A DNA stretch of 64,000 nt, from contig CAZULM010000006.1 of NCBI GenBank assembly GCA_964621185.1, positions 1 to 64,000 of the forward strand, written 5' to 3'. The notes beneath the pieces were generated by a model. It was not told the DNA's origin. It saw only the letters and a list, made by a program, of their open reading frames with translations, and did no database searches. The stretch is from M3007 sp964621185 (GTDB lineage Bacteria; Bacteroidota; Bacteroidia; Chitinophagales; Saprospiraceae). The position numbers were made by a program, and so were the translations under genes. Numbering within the stretch: the first letter of the stretch is position 1; each line of letters starts with the position of its first letter. This document shows, piece after piece, positions 26,677-34,438 of this stretch.

Positions 26677-26684
26677 TATTTTTG
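26677..26684 (+). promoter_or_regulatory. Probable -7 box for phoH
   Basis: TATTTTTG is a perfect match to TAnnTTTG in the gap between the divergent SAM hydrolase and phoH genes. No convincing -33 element lies at the expected distance. Confidence 0.45.
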
Positions 26685-26799
26685 TGGGTAGAAAACGGAT
26701 TTTATTTAAAGTGCATGGAAGCCCGGCGCATTCAAACCTCTAAAGATCAACCCGATGCGCGCCGCCAACTTCCCGCTGCTAAAAATTTGAGGACTTAAT

Positions 26800-27816
26800 T
26801 TGAGCGAAATCATTCTCACAGTCGAAGGAGTTGACTTAGTCGAACTCTTCGGCGAAAACAATGCAAAGCTAAATCTTTTGCGCAAAGCATTCCCCGATGC
26901 GACCATAACTTCGCGCGGGAACAGCTTAAAAATCTCTGGCGAGAAAAAAGATTCCCAGGCTGCCAAGGCTAAATTCGAAATGATGGTGCGCTACCTGCGC
27001 GAGCACCACGAGCTTTCCATCCAAACCGTGGAAGACTTGCTCGGGGGCGAAAACCCCTTCGAGGTGCGCATCCCCGTGGAAGGCGACGGCTCAGGCGGCA
27101 ACGTGATCCTGCACGGGCGCGAAGGCCGGCCCATCAAAGCCAAAACCCGCAACCAACGCAAACTGGTCGATACCTGCGAAACGAACGACATCGTGTTTGC
27201 GCTCGGCCCCGCCGGCACCGGGAAAACCTACACCGCGGTAGCCATCGCCGTGCGGGCGCTGAAAAACAAGCTGGTCAAAAAAATTGTGCTCACCCGCCCC
27301 GCCGTCGAGGCCGGCGAGAACCTCGGCTTCCTGCCCGGCGACCTCAAGGAAAAAGTGGACCCATACCTGCGCCCGCTCTACGACGCGCTCGACGACATGC
27401 TGCCCATGGACAAGCTCAACTTTTTCATGGAAAACCGCGTCATCGAGATAGCGCCGTTAGCCTTCATGCGCGGCCGCACACTCGACAACGCCTATATCAT
27501 CCTCGACGAAGCCCAGAACGCCTCGCCGCTGCAGCTCAAGATGTTCCTTACCCGCCTCGGCCCTTCCGCCAAGTGCATCATCACGGGCGACCTCAGCCAG
27601 ATCGACCTGCCCCACCACCAGAAATCGGGCCTGCGCCAGGCAGCGGAAATCCTGTCGGGCGTGGACGGCATCGCCACCATCACCCTCAGCACCGAAGACG
27701 TGGTGCGCCACCGCCTCGTGAAGGAGATCATCAAAGCCTACGACAAAACGGAAGCGGAAGACCGCGCCCGGAAAGAGCGGAAAAAAGCGGAGCAGGAATT
27801 GAGTGCAGAGTTTTGA
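26800..27816 (+). CDS. phoH: PhoH family ATPase
   Basis: A 338-residue protein starting at TTG 26800 (MSEIILTVEGVDLVELFGE); no ATG lies near that would keep the N-terminal domain. After a ~120-residue KH/PhoH N-terminal part comes the ATPase with Walker A GPAGTGKT (residues 136-143), Walker B AYIILDEAQN and the helicase-like KCIITGDLSQIDLP. PhoH proteins act in RNA metabolism or phosphate stress; the exact role is unsettled. The last codons (ELSAEF) are encoded by the start of the repeat array at 27796-27847, so the tail of this copy may have been altered by the repeat. Confidence 0.93.
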   Translation: MSEIILTVEGVDLVELFGENNAKLNLLRKAFPDATITSRGNSLKISGEKKDSQAAKAKFEMMVRYLREHHELSIQTVEDLLGGENPFEVRIPVEGDGSGGNVILHGREGRPIKAKTRNQRKLVDTCETNDIVFALGPAGTGKTYTAVAIAVRALKNKLVKKIVLTRPAVEAGENLGFLPGDLKEKVDPYLRPLYDALDDMLPMDKLNFFMENRVIEIAPLAFMRGRTLDNAYIILDEAQNASPLQLKMFLTRLGPSAKCIITGDLSQIDLPHHQKSGLRQAAEILSGVDGIATITLSTEDVVRHRLVKEIIKAYDKTEAEDRARKERKKAEQELSAEF

Positions 27817-28082
27817 ATGCGGAATGCGGAATTCGGAGTGCGGAATGGGCACAACACTCTCGCCGCTTGGTTTTGTGCATGCAGATATTTGCAATCAATT
27901 GAAGATCAGTTTAATCAATCATACTCAATCACAAAAATCAGGCGAATCATAGTATAATTCATTGGGCGGCGTACTTCGGCAGGTTTGGCCAAAAGCGCCA
28001 GAGACGGATGCCCAATTATACTCAAAATGCTGTGCAAATTCCGCATTCCGCATTCCGCATTCCGCACTCCGCACTCAATTCA
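27796..28082. repeat. Inverted GCGGAAT heptad arms joining phoH and apaG
   Basis: The left arm (27796-27847) runs GAATTGAGTGC then repeats of GCGGAAT. The right arm (28042-28082) is its inverse (ATTCCGC repeats ending GCACTCAATTC). The arms include the stop codons of the convergent phoH and apaG genes and enclose a copy of the dispersed ~100-bp repeat. The transcript of either gene would fold into a long stem, so this could be a bidirectional terminator. Confidence 0.85.
27859..27959 (+). repeat. Dispersed ~100-bp repeat, copy 2
   Basis: Left block CTCGCCGCTTGGTTTTGTGC, middle GCAATCAATTGAAGATCAG, right block CAATCACAAAAATCAGGCG and AATCATAGTATAATT. It is enclosed by the heptad arms between phoH and apaG. 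Confidence 0.88.
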
Positions 28083-28491
28083 TCCTTGCTGGCATGAACA
28101 GTTTGAACTCCGGGACCGGCACGTCGAAGTAGCTGCCGTCGTCGTGGCGGGTCATCAGGTAGGCGCCGCGCATTTTCCCCATGTCGGTTTTTAGGTCGCA
28201 ATAGGAGGCGTATCGGTGCACCTGGCCGGGCTCCAGTATCGGTTGCTGGCCGATCACCCCATCGCCGACCACTTCCCGGACATTTCCGATGGCATCGTGG
28301 ATGAACCAGTGCCGGCGCAGCAGTTGCACCGTGTGCGCGCTGCCGTTCTCGATGGTGATATGGTAGCCAAAAACGAAATTGCCCTCCTTAGGATCGGAGT
28401 GCTGCGGCAGGTATTGCGTTTCTACCGTTATGGTGATGCCGTTGGTTGTCAGAATTTCCACGGGAGAAAGGTAGGGTTGTTGGGGCGACAT
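28075..28491 (-). CDS. apaG: ApaG domain protein
   Basis: A protein of about 138 residues beginning at the ATG at 28491 (MSPQQPYLSPVEILTTNGITITVETQYLP). The ApaG beta-sandwich pattern is clear: NFVFGYHITIENGSAHTVQLLRRHWFIHDAIG, VVGDGVIGQQPILEPGQVHRYASYCDL, MRGAYLM and VPEFKLF. It has been linked to Co2+/Mg2+ homeostasis, but the biochemical role is not settled. A dispersed repeat lies immediately upstream of the start (28498-28600) and a heptad arm covers its stop, so both ends of the gene border repeats. Confidence 0.93.
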   Translation of the reverse strand: MSPQQPYLSPVEILTTNGITITVETQYLPQHSDPKEGNFVFGYHITIENGSAHTVQLLRRHWFIHDAIGNVREVVGDGVIGQQPILEPGQVHRYASYCDLKTDMGKMRGAYLMTRHDDGSYFDVPVPEFKLFMPARMN

Positions 28492-28497
28492 TACAAA

Positions 28498-28600
28498 ATA
28501 TACTATGATCCGCCTGGTTTTTGTGATTGACAATGATTGATAAAACTGATTTTGGATTGATTGCGAACACTAGTATGCTCCCAACCAGCTGGCGTGAGGT
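28498..28600 (-). repeat. Dispersed ~100-bp repeat, copy 3 (reverse)
   Basis: Read on the minus strand: CTCACGCCAGCTGG, GCAATCAATCCAAAATCAG, CAATCACAAAAACCAGGCG, ATCATAGTATA. It has more substitutions than copies 2 and 4. It ends 7 nt before the apaG start codon, so the apaG promoter must lie in or beyond it. Confidence 0.85.
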
Positions 28601-28638
28601 ATTAGAAACAGGGCGCTTATTGGAAGTAAATAATTTTT

Positions 28639-28821
28639 TTACTTTTTCAGCTTGTCCTTTCGAATTACTTGGCTCATCAAAAGGAGCATTCCCGCCACAA
28701 ATGTAACTACCCCTGCATTTAACAGAATGGTACTGTTGGGGTTCCCGTCGAGTTTAAAAGTTGCCCCTAAAAACACGGCAATAAACGACAGGACAAGGAT
28801 GAATATGGACAGCTTTTTCAT
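28639..28821 (-). CDS. Small two-helix membrane protein
   Basis: A 60-residue protein: MKKLSIFILVLSFIAVFLGATFKL, a short polar turn (DGNPNSTI), a second hydrophobic helix (LNAGVVTFVAGMLLLMSQVI) and a basic tail RKDKLKK. The pattern is that of an inner-membrane hairpin with the ends in the cytoplasm. It resembles short GldL-like or two-helix proteins common in Bacteroidota, but I do not assign a family. It stands alone, upstream of the repeat copy and apaG on the same strand. Confidence 0.65.
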   Translation of the reverse strand: MKKLSIFILVLSFIAVFLGATFKLDGNPNSTILLNAGVVTFVAGMLLLMSQVIRKDKLKK

Positions 28822-29023
28822 AATTATGGCAAAATAGGTGAAAGGCTATAGGCAGCAGCACAACACTTAGGAATATACAATGATAAGGTATTTGGCTGAA
28901 GAAACATAATTAGCCCGCAACTTTCCATTGGATATACGATTTGATACACATAATACACAATGGCGCGGCACTTATGCGCAGATTCGCCCGACTTTGCTAA
29001 TATTGCGGTTTAAAACCTACTGT

Positions 29024-31555
29024 ATGCGCCTTCAATCTTTATTGCTTTTTGCCTTGGCAAGCATCTGCCTTTGTTCGGCATCGCCACTTTCAGCCCAAAA
29101 TACCCCCCCCAAATCGGACAGCACCAAAGTAGCGGCCAAGCCCGCCCACGCCGCTGCTGACAGCACCGGCAAAGACAAAAAAAAGGCCCCCAAGCCTTAT
29201 GCAGAAGTCATTACGGCAAAAGCAGTTTCTATGAAGGGATTGCTGACCGTGCACCGCATAGACGACAAATATTTCCTGGAAATCCCCGACTCCATTTTTG
29301 GCCGCGACATGATGGCCATCACCCGGGTGGCCAAAACCCCGACCGGCGGCGGCTATGGCGGCGAGCAGGCCAACGACCAGGTGATCCGCTTCGAGCGCGG
29401 GCCATCCGACAAGGTTTTTATCCGGGCGGTGGATTACCGCAACGTGAGCAGCGATTCCCTGCAGCCCATTTACAAGGCGGTGCGCAATTCCAACGTGGAC
29501 CCCATCGCTGCTGCGTTTGATGTAAAATCTTACAGAAAAGACACCTCTGTCGTGATCGAGGTGAGCGATTTTTTCAAAGAATCGAACCAGGTATTTTCCC
29601 TGACGCCACTCACCCAGCAAGGCTATAAATTAGGCGAACTGCAAAAAGACCGCAGCTTTATTTCCAGCATCCGCGCCTACCCGATCAACGTGGAGGTCCG
29701 CAGCGTGAAGACGTTCAAAGTGTCGCCGCCCTCGCTGCGCGGTTCCGGCTCGGAGCCGCCGGAGCGCTCCAGCTTGCCGGGCGGGCTGGCTGCCGGGGTA
29801 GCCACCTTTGAATTGAACACTTCCCTGATACTGTTGCCCAAAACACCCATGCGCAAGCGCTTTTTCGACCCGAGAGTGGGTTATTTTGCCACCGGCTACA
29901 CGGTTTATGACGACGAATCCCAAAAGGCTGAAGATGAGACATTTGCCGTGCGCTGGCGCCTGGAAGCCAAAAACGAGGCAGACGCCAAACGCCAGCAACG
30001 AGGCGAAAAGATAGAGCCGGCAAAGCCCATCGTGTTCTACATAGACCCGGCAACGCCCGTAAAATGGCGCTCCTTTTTGAAACAAGGCATTGAAGACTGG
30101 CAGCCCGCCTTCGAGCAGGCAGGTTGGAAAAACGCCATCCTGGCCCGCGACTGGCCCGAAAACGACACGACCATGAGCCTTGAAGACGCAAGGTTCTCCG
30201 TCATCCGCTACTTCGCCTCCAATATTCAGAACGCCTACGGCCCCAACGTGAACGACCCGCGCTCCGGCGAGATCATCGAAAGCCATATCGGCTGGTTCCA
30301 CAACGTGATGCGGCTGCTGAAAATGTGGTACACCATCCAAACAGCGGCGGTGGACCCGCGGGCGCAAAAGCCTAAATTCGAAGACGAACTGATGGGCAAA
30401 CTGATCCGTTTTGTATCTGCCCACGAAGTTGGGCATACCCTCGGCCTGCGGCACAATTTCGGCGCCAGCAGCGCCACGCCGGTTGAAAAGCTGCGCGACA
30501 AAAAATTCATGGAGCAAAACGGCCACACCTCTTCCATCATGGACTACGCCCGCTTCAACTACGTGGCACAGCCCGAAGACGGCATCACCGACCTGTTCCC
30601 CCGGGTGGGCGATTACGACCTCTGGGCCATAGAATGGGGTTACAAGCCGATTTACAACACCAAAGATGCGGAGGAAGACAAAAAAGTCCTGAACCGCCTG
30701 TACCTCGACAAAGCCGCAGGCAACCGCCGCCTATGGTTCCTAACCGAAAGCAGCGCCTACGACCCCCGCGCCCAAAGCGAAGATTTGGGCGACAACTCGG
30801 TAAAAGCATCGGAATACGGCATCAAAAACCTGAAGCGGATACTGCCGAACATCACCCAATGGACAAAAGAAGAAGCCGAAGACTACGACGAAGCCGAAGA
30901 AACCTACAACAACGTGGTGGGCCAATTCCGCCGCTACATGGGCCACGTCGCGAAATGGGTCGGCGGCGTGTTCGAAACGCCCAAAACCTCCGACCAGCAG
31001 GGCGCGGTGTACGAAGCGGCCCCAGCCGCCATGCAGCGCGAGGCGGTGAAATTCCTGAACCAGGAGCTTTTCCAAACCCCGACCTGGCTCATTGAACCTT
31101 CCATCCAAAAGCTCATCAAGCCCGACAACGGCGTGGCAGCCATCAACCGCCTCCAGGAAGGCACGCTCAACAGCCTGCTCTCCACCGACCGACTGCTGCG
31201 CCTCATCGAGAACGAAGCCGCCGACCCGAACACCTATACCATGCCGAACCTCTTCGACGACCTGCGCAACGGGATTTGGTCGGAGCTCGGCACCGGGCAA
31301 AGCATCAGCGTACACCGCCGCAACCTGCAAAAAGCATATCTGATAAAAATGATCGGCCTGTACAAAACCGCCCCAGCAGGGCCAACAACGGGCTTCGACG
31401 CGGCAAAGTCGGATATCCCCTCCGTCGCCCTGGCAAATTTGATGCAGTTGAAAACCTTGATCAGCACCGCCGTATTCTCTACCAACGACAGCATGAGCCG
31501 CTACCATCTGCAGGATTGCTTGGGCAGGATTGAAGCGGCACTGAAGGCGGATTGA
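29024..31555 (+). CDS. Secreted zinc-dependent metalloprotease (DUF5117/DUF4953 type)
   Basis: A protein of about 843 residues; the ATG at 29024 gives signal peptide MRLQSLLLFALASICLCSASPLSAQ, while the open frame further upstream lacks coding character. The metzincin-like zinc site is HEVGHTLGLRH (H467, E468, H471, H477), followed by SSIMDYA with the Met-turn. N-terminal blocks DKYFLEIPDSIFGRDMMAIT and FDPRVGYFATGY are typical of the large Bacteroidota family annotated with DUF5117, DUF5118 and DUF4953. Probably a periplasmic or outer-membrane-associated protease; substrates unknown. AMP nucleosidase follows 19 nt later. Confidence 0.92.
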   Translation: MRLQSLLLFALASICLCSASPLSAQNTPPKSDSTKVAAKPAHAAADSTGKDKKKAPKPYAEVITAKAVSMKGLLTVHRIDDKYFLEIPDSIFGRDMMAITRVAKTPTGGGYGGEQANDQVIRFERGPSDKVFIRAVDYRNVSSDSLQPIYKAVRNSNVDPIAAAFDVKSYRKDTSVVIEVSDFFKESNQVFSLTPLTQQGYKLGELQKDRSFISSIRAYPINVEVRSVKTFKVSPPSLRGSGSEPPERSSLPGGLAAGVATFELNTSLILLPKTPMRKRFFDPRVGYFATGYTVYDDESQKAEDETFAVRWRLEAKNEADAKRQQRGEKIEPAKPIVFYIDPATPVKWRSFLKQGIEDWQPAFEQAGWKNAILARDWPENDTTMSLEDARFSVIRYFASNIQNAYGPNVNDPRSGEIIESHIGWFHNVMRLLKMWYTIQTAAVDPRAQKPKFEDELMGKLIRFVSAHEVGHTLGLRHNFGASSATPVEKLRDKKFMEQNGHTSSIMDYARFNYVAQPEDGITDLFPRVGDYDLWAIEWGYKPIYNTKDAEEDKKVLNRLYLDKAAGNRRLWFLTESSAYDPRAQSEDLGDNSVKASEYGIKNLKRILPNITQWTKEEAEDYDEAEETYNNVVGQFRRYMGHVAKWVGGVFETPKTSDQQGAVYEAAPAAMQREAVKFLNQELFQTPTWLIEPSIQKLIKPDNGVAAINRLQEGTLNSLLSTDRLLRLIENEAADPNTYTMPNLFDDLRNGIWSELGTGQSISVHRRNLQKAYLIKMIGLYKTAPAGPTTGFDAAKSDIPSVALANLMQLKTLISTAVFSTNDSMSRYHLQDCLGRIEAALKAD

Positions 31556-31574
31556 TAACGGAAAAAACATTCCA

Positions 31575-32438
31575 ATGAAAAAATCGGAAAACGAAAATAC
31601 GAGCCACCTGACCCAGGAAGCTTTGGACAAAATCCGGGAAGAAGCCCTGGAAAGGGAAAAAGTCGCCAAAACGGAGATCGTCCGCGACTGGCTCCCGCGC
31701 TATACGGGCATGGCGCTGGAACAATTCGGCAAGTACATCCTGCTTGTCAATTTCAGCGGGTATGTCAAGACCTTCGCCGACCAGCATCATGTGTATGTAT
31801 ATGGCGAAGACAAGCCCATGCAGGCCGCAACCGCCGAAGGCATCACCATCATCAATTTCGGCATCGGGAGCCCCAACGCAGGCCTGGTGATCGACCTGTT
31901 GGAAGCCATCAAGCCTAAAGCCGTGCTTTTCCTCGGCAAATGCGGAGGCCTCAAGACCGGCAAGAACCACAACGGCGACCTAATCCTGCCCATCGCCGCT
32001 ATCCGGGGAGAAGGCACCAGCAACGACTACCTGCCCAAGGAAGTGCCGGCACTGCCCGCATTCGCCCTGCAAAAAGCCGTGTCCACCACCATCCGCGACT
32101 ACGAGCTCGACTACTGGACGGGCGTGGTCTATACCACCAATAAACGTGTGTGGGAGCACCGGGAAGATTTCAAGAAAAAACTCCGCGACCTGCGCTGCAT
32201 CGCCATCGACATGGAAACCGCCACTATTTTTGTGGCGGCCTTCAAAAACCACATGCCCGCTGGCGCGCTCCTGCTCGTGAGCGACATGCCCATGACCCGC
32301 GAAGGCGTGAAAACCGAAGCCAGCGACAAGGTAGTGACCTCCATGTTCGCCCAAAATCACCTCAACATCGGCATCGATTCGCTCAAACAACTGATGAACA
32401 GCGGGCTGACGGTGAAGCATTTGAGGTTTGAAGTTTAA
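31575..32438 (+). CDS. amn: AMP nucleosidase
   Basis: A 287-residue protein of the purine nucleoside phosphorylase fold with the AMP nucleosidase pattern: GITIINFGIGSPNAGLVIDLL, LFLGKCGGLK, LPIAAIRGEGTSNDYLP and the ribose-binding IDMETATIFVA. It hydrolyses AMP to adenine and ribose 5-phosphate, helping to set adenylate levels. It is the short Bacteroidota-type form without the N-terminal regulatory domain of the Escherichia coli protein. It lies 19 nt after the metalloprotease and probably shares its transcript, although the two have no obvious functional link. Confidence 0.92.
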   Translation: MKKSENENTSHLTQEALDKIREEALEREKVAKTEIVRDWLPRYTGMALEQFGKYILLVNFSGYVKTFADQHHVYVYGEDKPMQAATAEGITIINFGIGSPNAGLVIDLLEAIKPKAVLFLGKCGGLKTGKNHNGDLILPIAAIRGEGTSNDYLPKEVPALPAFALQKAVSTTIRDYELDYWTGVVYTTNKRVWEHREDFKKKLRDLRCIAIDMETATIFVAAFKNHMPAGALLLVSDMPMTREGVKTEASDKVVTSMFAQNHLNIGIDSLKQLMNSGLTVKHLRFEV

Positions 32439-32445
32439 AAAAAGG

Positions 32446-32538
32446 GGGTTTCAGGTTTCTGGTTCACGTTATTTGTTTTATCGCTGAAACCCTTTTTCAA
32501 AGCACACACAGATATTGTGAACCCGAAACCTGAAACCC
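32446..32538. repeat. Inverted repeat of GAAACC(T/C) words
   Basis: Arm 32446-32467 (GGGTTTCAGGTTTCTGGTTC and two more bases) and arm 32517-32538 are inverse copies with one mismatch in 22 nt. The second arm continues into another GAAACC unit. It lies between amn and the amidohydrolase and could terminate amn transcription. Confidence 0.8.
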
Positions 32539-32582
32539 GAAACCAAATCCTCACCATTGAATAATTAACCACAACGCAAAGT

Positions 32583-33863
32583 ATGTCGTCTCGAATCCTC
32601 CTTTTTTTAGCCCTGCTGCCCTGTATTCAAGTGTTGGCCCAGCGCCCTGTACCCGCTCCTGCGCAAAAATCAGCCACCTTGATCCTGGGTGCTACTGCCC
32701 ACCTGGGCAATGGCCAAACCATCGCCAACAGCGCCATCGCCTTTGAGAACGGCAAGCTCAACTTAGTAGCAGATGCAACCCTGATCCGCTTCGACCGCAG
32801 CAAGTACGGCAAAATCTATGACGCTTCCGGCAAGCACGTTTACCCAGGGTTTATCGCCGCCGACACCCGCATCGGGCTGGTGGAGATCGATGCGGTGAAA
32901 CCTACGCGCGACTTCTCTGATTTGGGTGCGTTCACCCCCAACCTGCGCAGCCTGATCGCCTACAACACCGACTCCGACATCATCCCGACCGTGCGCTCCA
33001 ATGGCATCCTGCTTGCCCAGGCGGTGCCGGAAGGCGGCATTGTCACCGGCTCCTCATCGGTGCTGCAGCTCGATGCCTGGAACTACGAGGACGCTGCCTA
33101 CCGCGCCGACGACGGCATTTGGATGAACTGGCCTTCGCAGCGCAGCTTCACCCGTTTTGGCGGCGGCGAACCGAGAAAGAATGAGCAGTACGACAAAGAT
33201 GTTCTGTCGATCCGCAAATACTTCGAAGAAGCACAAGCCTATGCCAAGCAACGAAACCATGAAGTAAAAAACCTGCAATTCGAGTCTATGCGCGGCCTTT
33301 TTGACAAAAAACAAAACCTGTACATCCGCACAGAAAACGCAAAGACCATCCAGGAAGCCGTGCTGTTTGCAGAAAGCTTCGGTATCCAAGTCGTCATAGC
33401 TGGCGGTCAGGACAGCTGGATGGTGGCCGATTTCCTGAAAAGCCACCAGGTGCCCGTCATCCTTGGGCAAACCCAGGCGCTCCCTTCACGGGAAGACGAC
33501 GAGGTGGACCGCGCCTTCAAAACTGCGGCCCAACTGCACGAAAAAGGGGTGCTTTTCGCCATTACCAGCCTTGGGAGCTGGCGGCAGCGCAACCTCCCTT
33601 TCCAGGCCGGCCAGGCCTGTGGGTACGGCTTGCCCAAAGCGGCCGCCCTGAGCGCCATCACCCTGAATGTAGCCAAGATTCTGGGCATCGACCAAACTTG
33701 CGGCTCGCTGGAAGAGGGCAAGGATGCCACCCTGTTCATCAGCGAAGGCGATGCGCTCGATATGCGCGGCTGCATCGTCACCGCCGCCTTCATCCAGGGC
33801 CGGGAGGTCAACCTCGACAACAAGCACAAGCAGCTGGCGCGGCGGTTTGGGGAGAAGTACTGA
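32583..33863 (+). CDS. Amidohydrolase-fold exported protein with degenerate metal site
   Basis: A 426-residue protein with a signal peptide (MSSRILLFLALLPCIQVLAQ). The amidohydrolase composite-domain start (LILGATAHLGNGQTIANSAIAFENGKL), VYPGFIAADTRIGL, ALPSREDDEVDR and the C-terminal GSLEEGKDATLFISEGDAL are recognisable. The metal-binding HxH that normally follows PGF is replaced by AADTRIG, so the enzyme may have lost or changed its activity. Related Bacteroidota proteins are often found beside a second amidohydrolase, which is absent here. Only 11 nt separate its stop from the truncated universal stress gene. Confidence 0.82.
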   Translation: MSSRILLFLALLPCIQVLAQRPVPAPAQKSATLILGATAHLGNGQTIANSAIAFENGKLNLVADATLIRFDRSKYGKIYDASGKHVYPGFIAADTRIGLVEIDAVKPTRDFSDLGAFTPNLRSLIAYNTDSDIIPTVRSNGILLAQAVPEGGIVTGSSSVLQLDAWNYEDAAYRADDGIWMNWPSQRSFTRFGGGEPRKNEQYDKDVLSIRKYFEEAQAYAKQRNHEVKNLQFESMRGLFDKKQNLYIRTENAKTIQEAVLFAESFGIQVVIAGGQDSWMVADFLKSHQVPVILGQTQALPSREDDEVDRAFKTAAQLHEKGVLFAITSLGSWRQRNLPFQAGQACGYGLPKAAALSAITLNVAKILGIDQTCGSLEEGKDATLFISEGDALDMRGCIVTAAFIQGREVNLDNKHKQLARRFGEKY

Positions 33864-33874
33864 AAGACGGGTTT

Positions 33875-34438
33875 TTGTATTCCACCGTAAACAATGTCGC
33901 CACCGATGATGACATTGACCTGGTAGTGATGGGCACCAAAGGCGCCTCTGGGTTGAACGAATTTTTGCTGGGCTCCAACACGGAAAAGGTGATCCGCACA
34001 GCGCCTTGTCCCGTGCTGGCCATCCCAGAGCATGCAAAAAGGTTCGAGCCAAAAGTTGTTTTGGTGCCCTCAACCCTCAAAGAGGACCAAAACACTGTTT
34101 TTGAGTACCTTACCCATTGGGAAAGAACGTACGGTTTTTTGGTAAAGGTGTTGTACATCAACAACCCTTCCGGCTTGCCGACCGACGGCTCAGCCGAAGC
34201 GCGCAAGAACCGGCTCACAGAAGCCGCCGGCCTGAAAAAAACCGACGTGATCTTAACAGCCGGTTCCTTTTCAGAGGGCGATTCCATCCTCGCTGCCGCT
34301 GAGCAGTGCAACGCCGATATGATCGTGATGGGCACACACCAGCGGCAAGGGCTGTCACAGATGCTGTTCGGCAGCATCACCGCAGATACGGTGAACCATT
34401 CGCATATTCCGGTGCTGGCGGTGCCGATTCACGGTTGA
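33875..34438 (+). pseudogene. Universal stress protein gene lacking its 5' part
   Basis: The frame encodes the end of a first Usp domain (DIDLVVMGTKGASGLNEFLLGSNTEKVIRTAPCPVL) and a complete second one ending MGTHQRQGLSQMLFGSITADTV...VLAVPIHG. Tandem Usp proteins are about 280 residues and start with a KILVPTDFS-type strand; here roughly the first 90 residues are missing and the homologous frame begins right after the amidohydrolase stop. The frame is open further upstream but that part is only a shadow of the amidohydrolase. A TTG at 33875 could start a 187-residue product. It overlaps the convergent aminotransferase by 10 nt. Confidence 0.75.
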
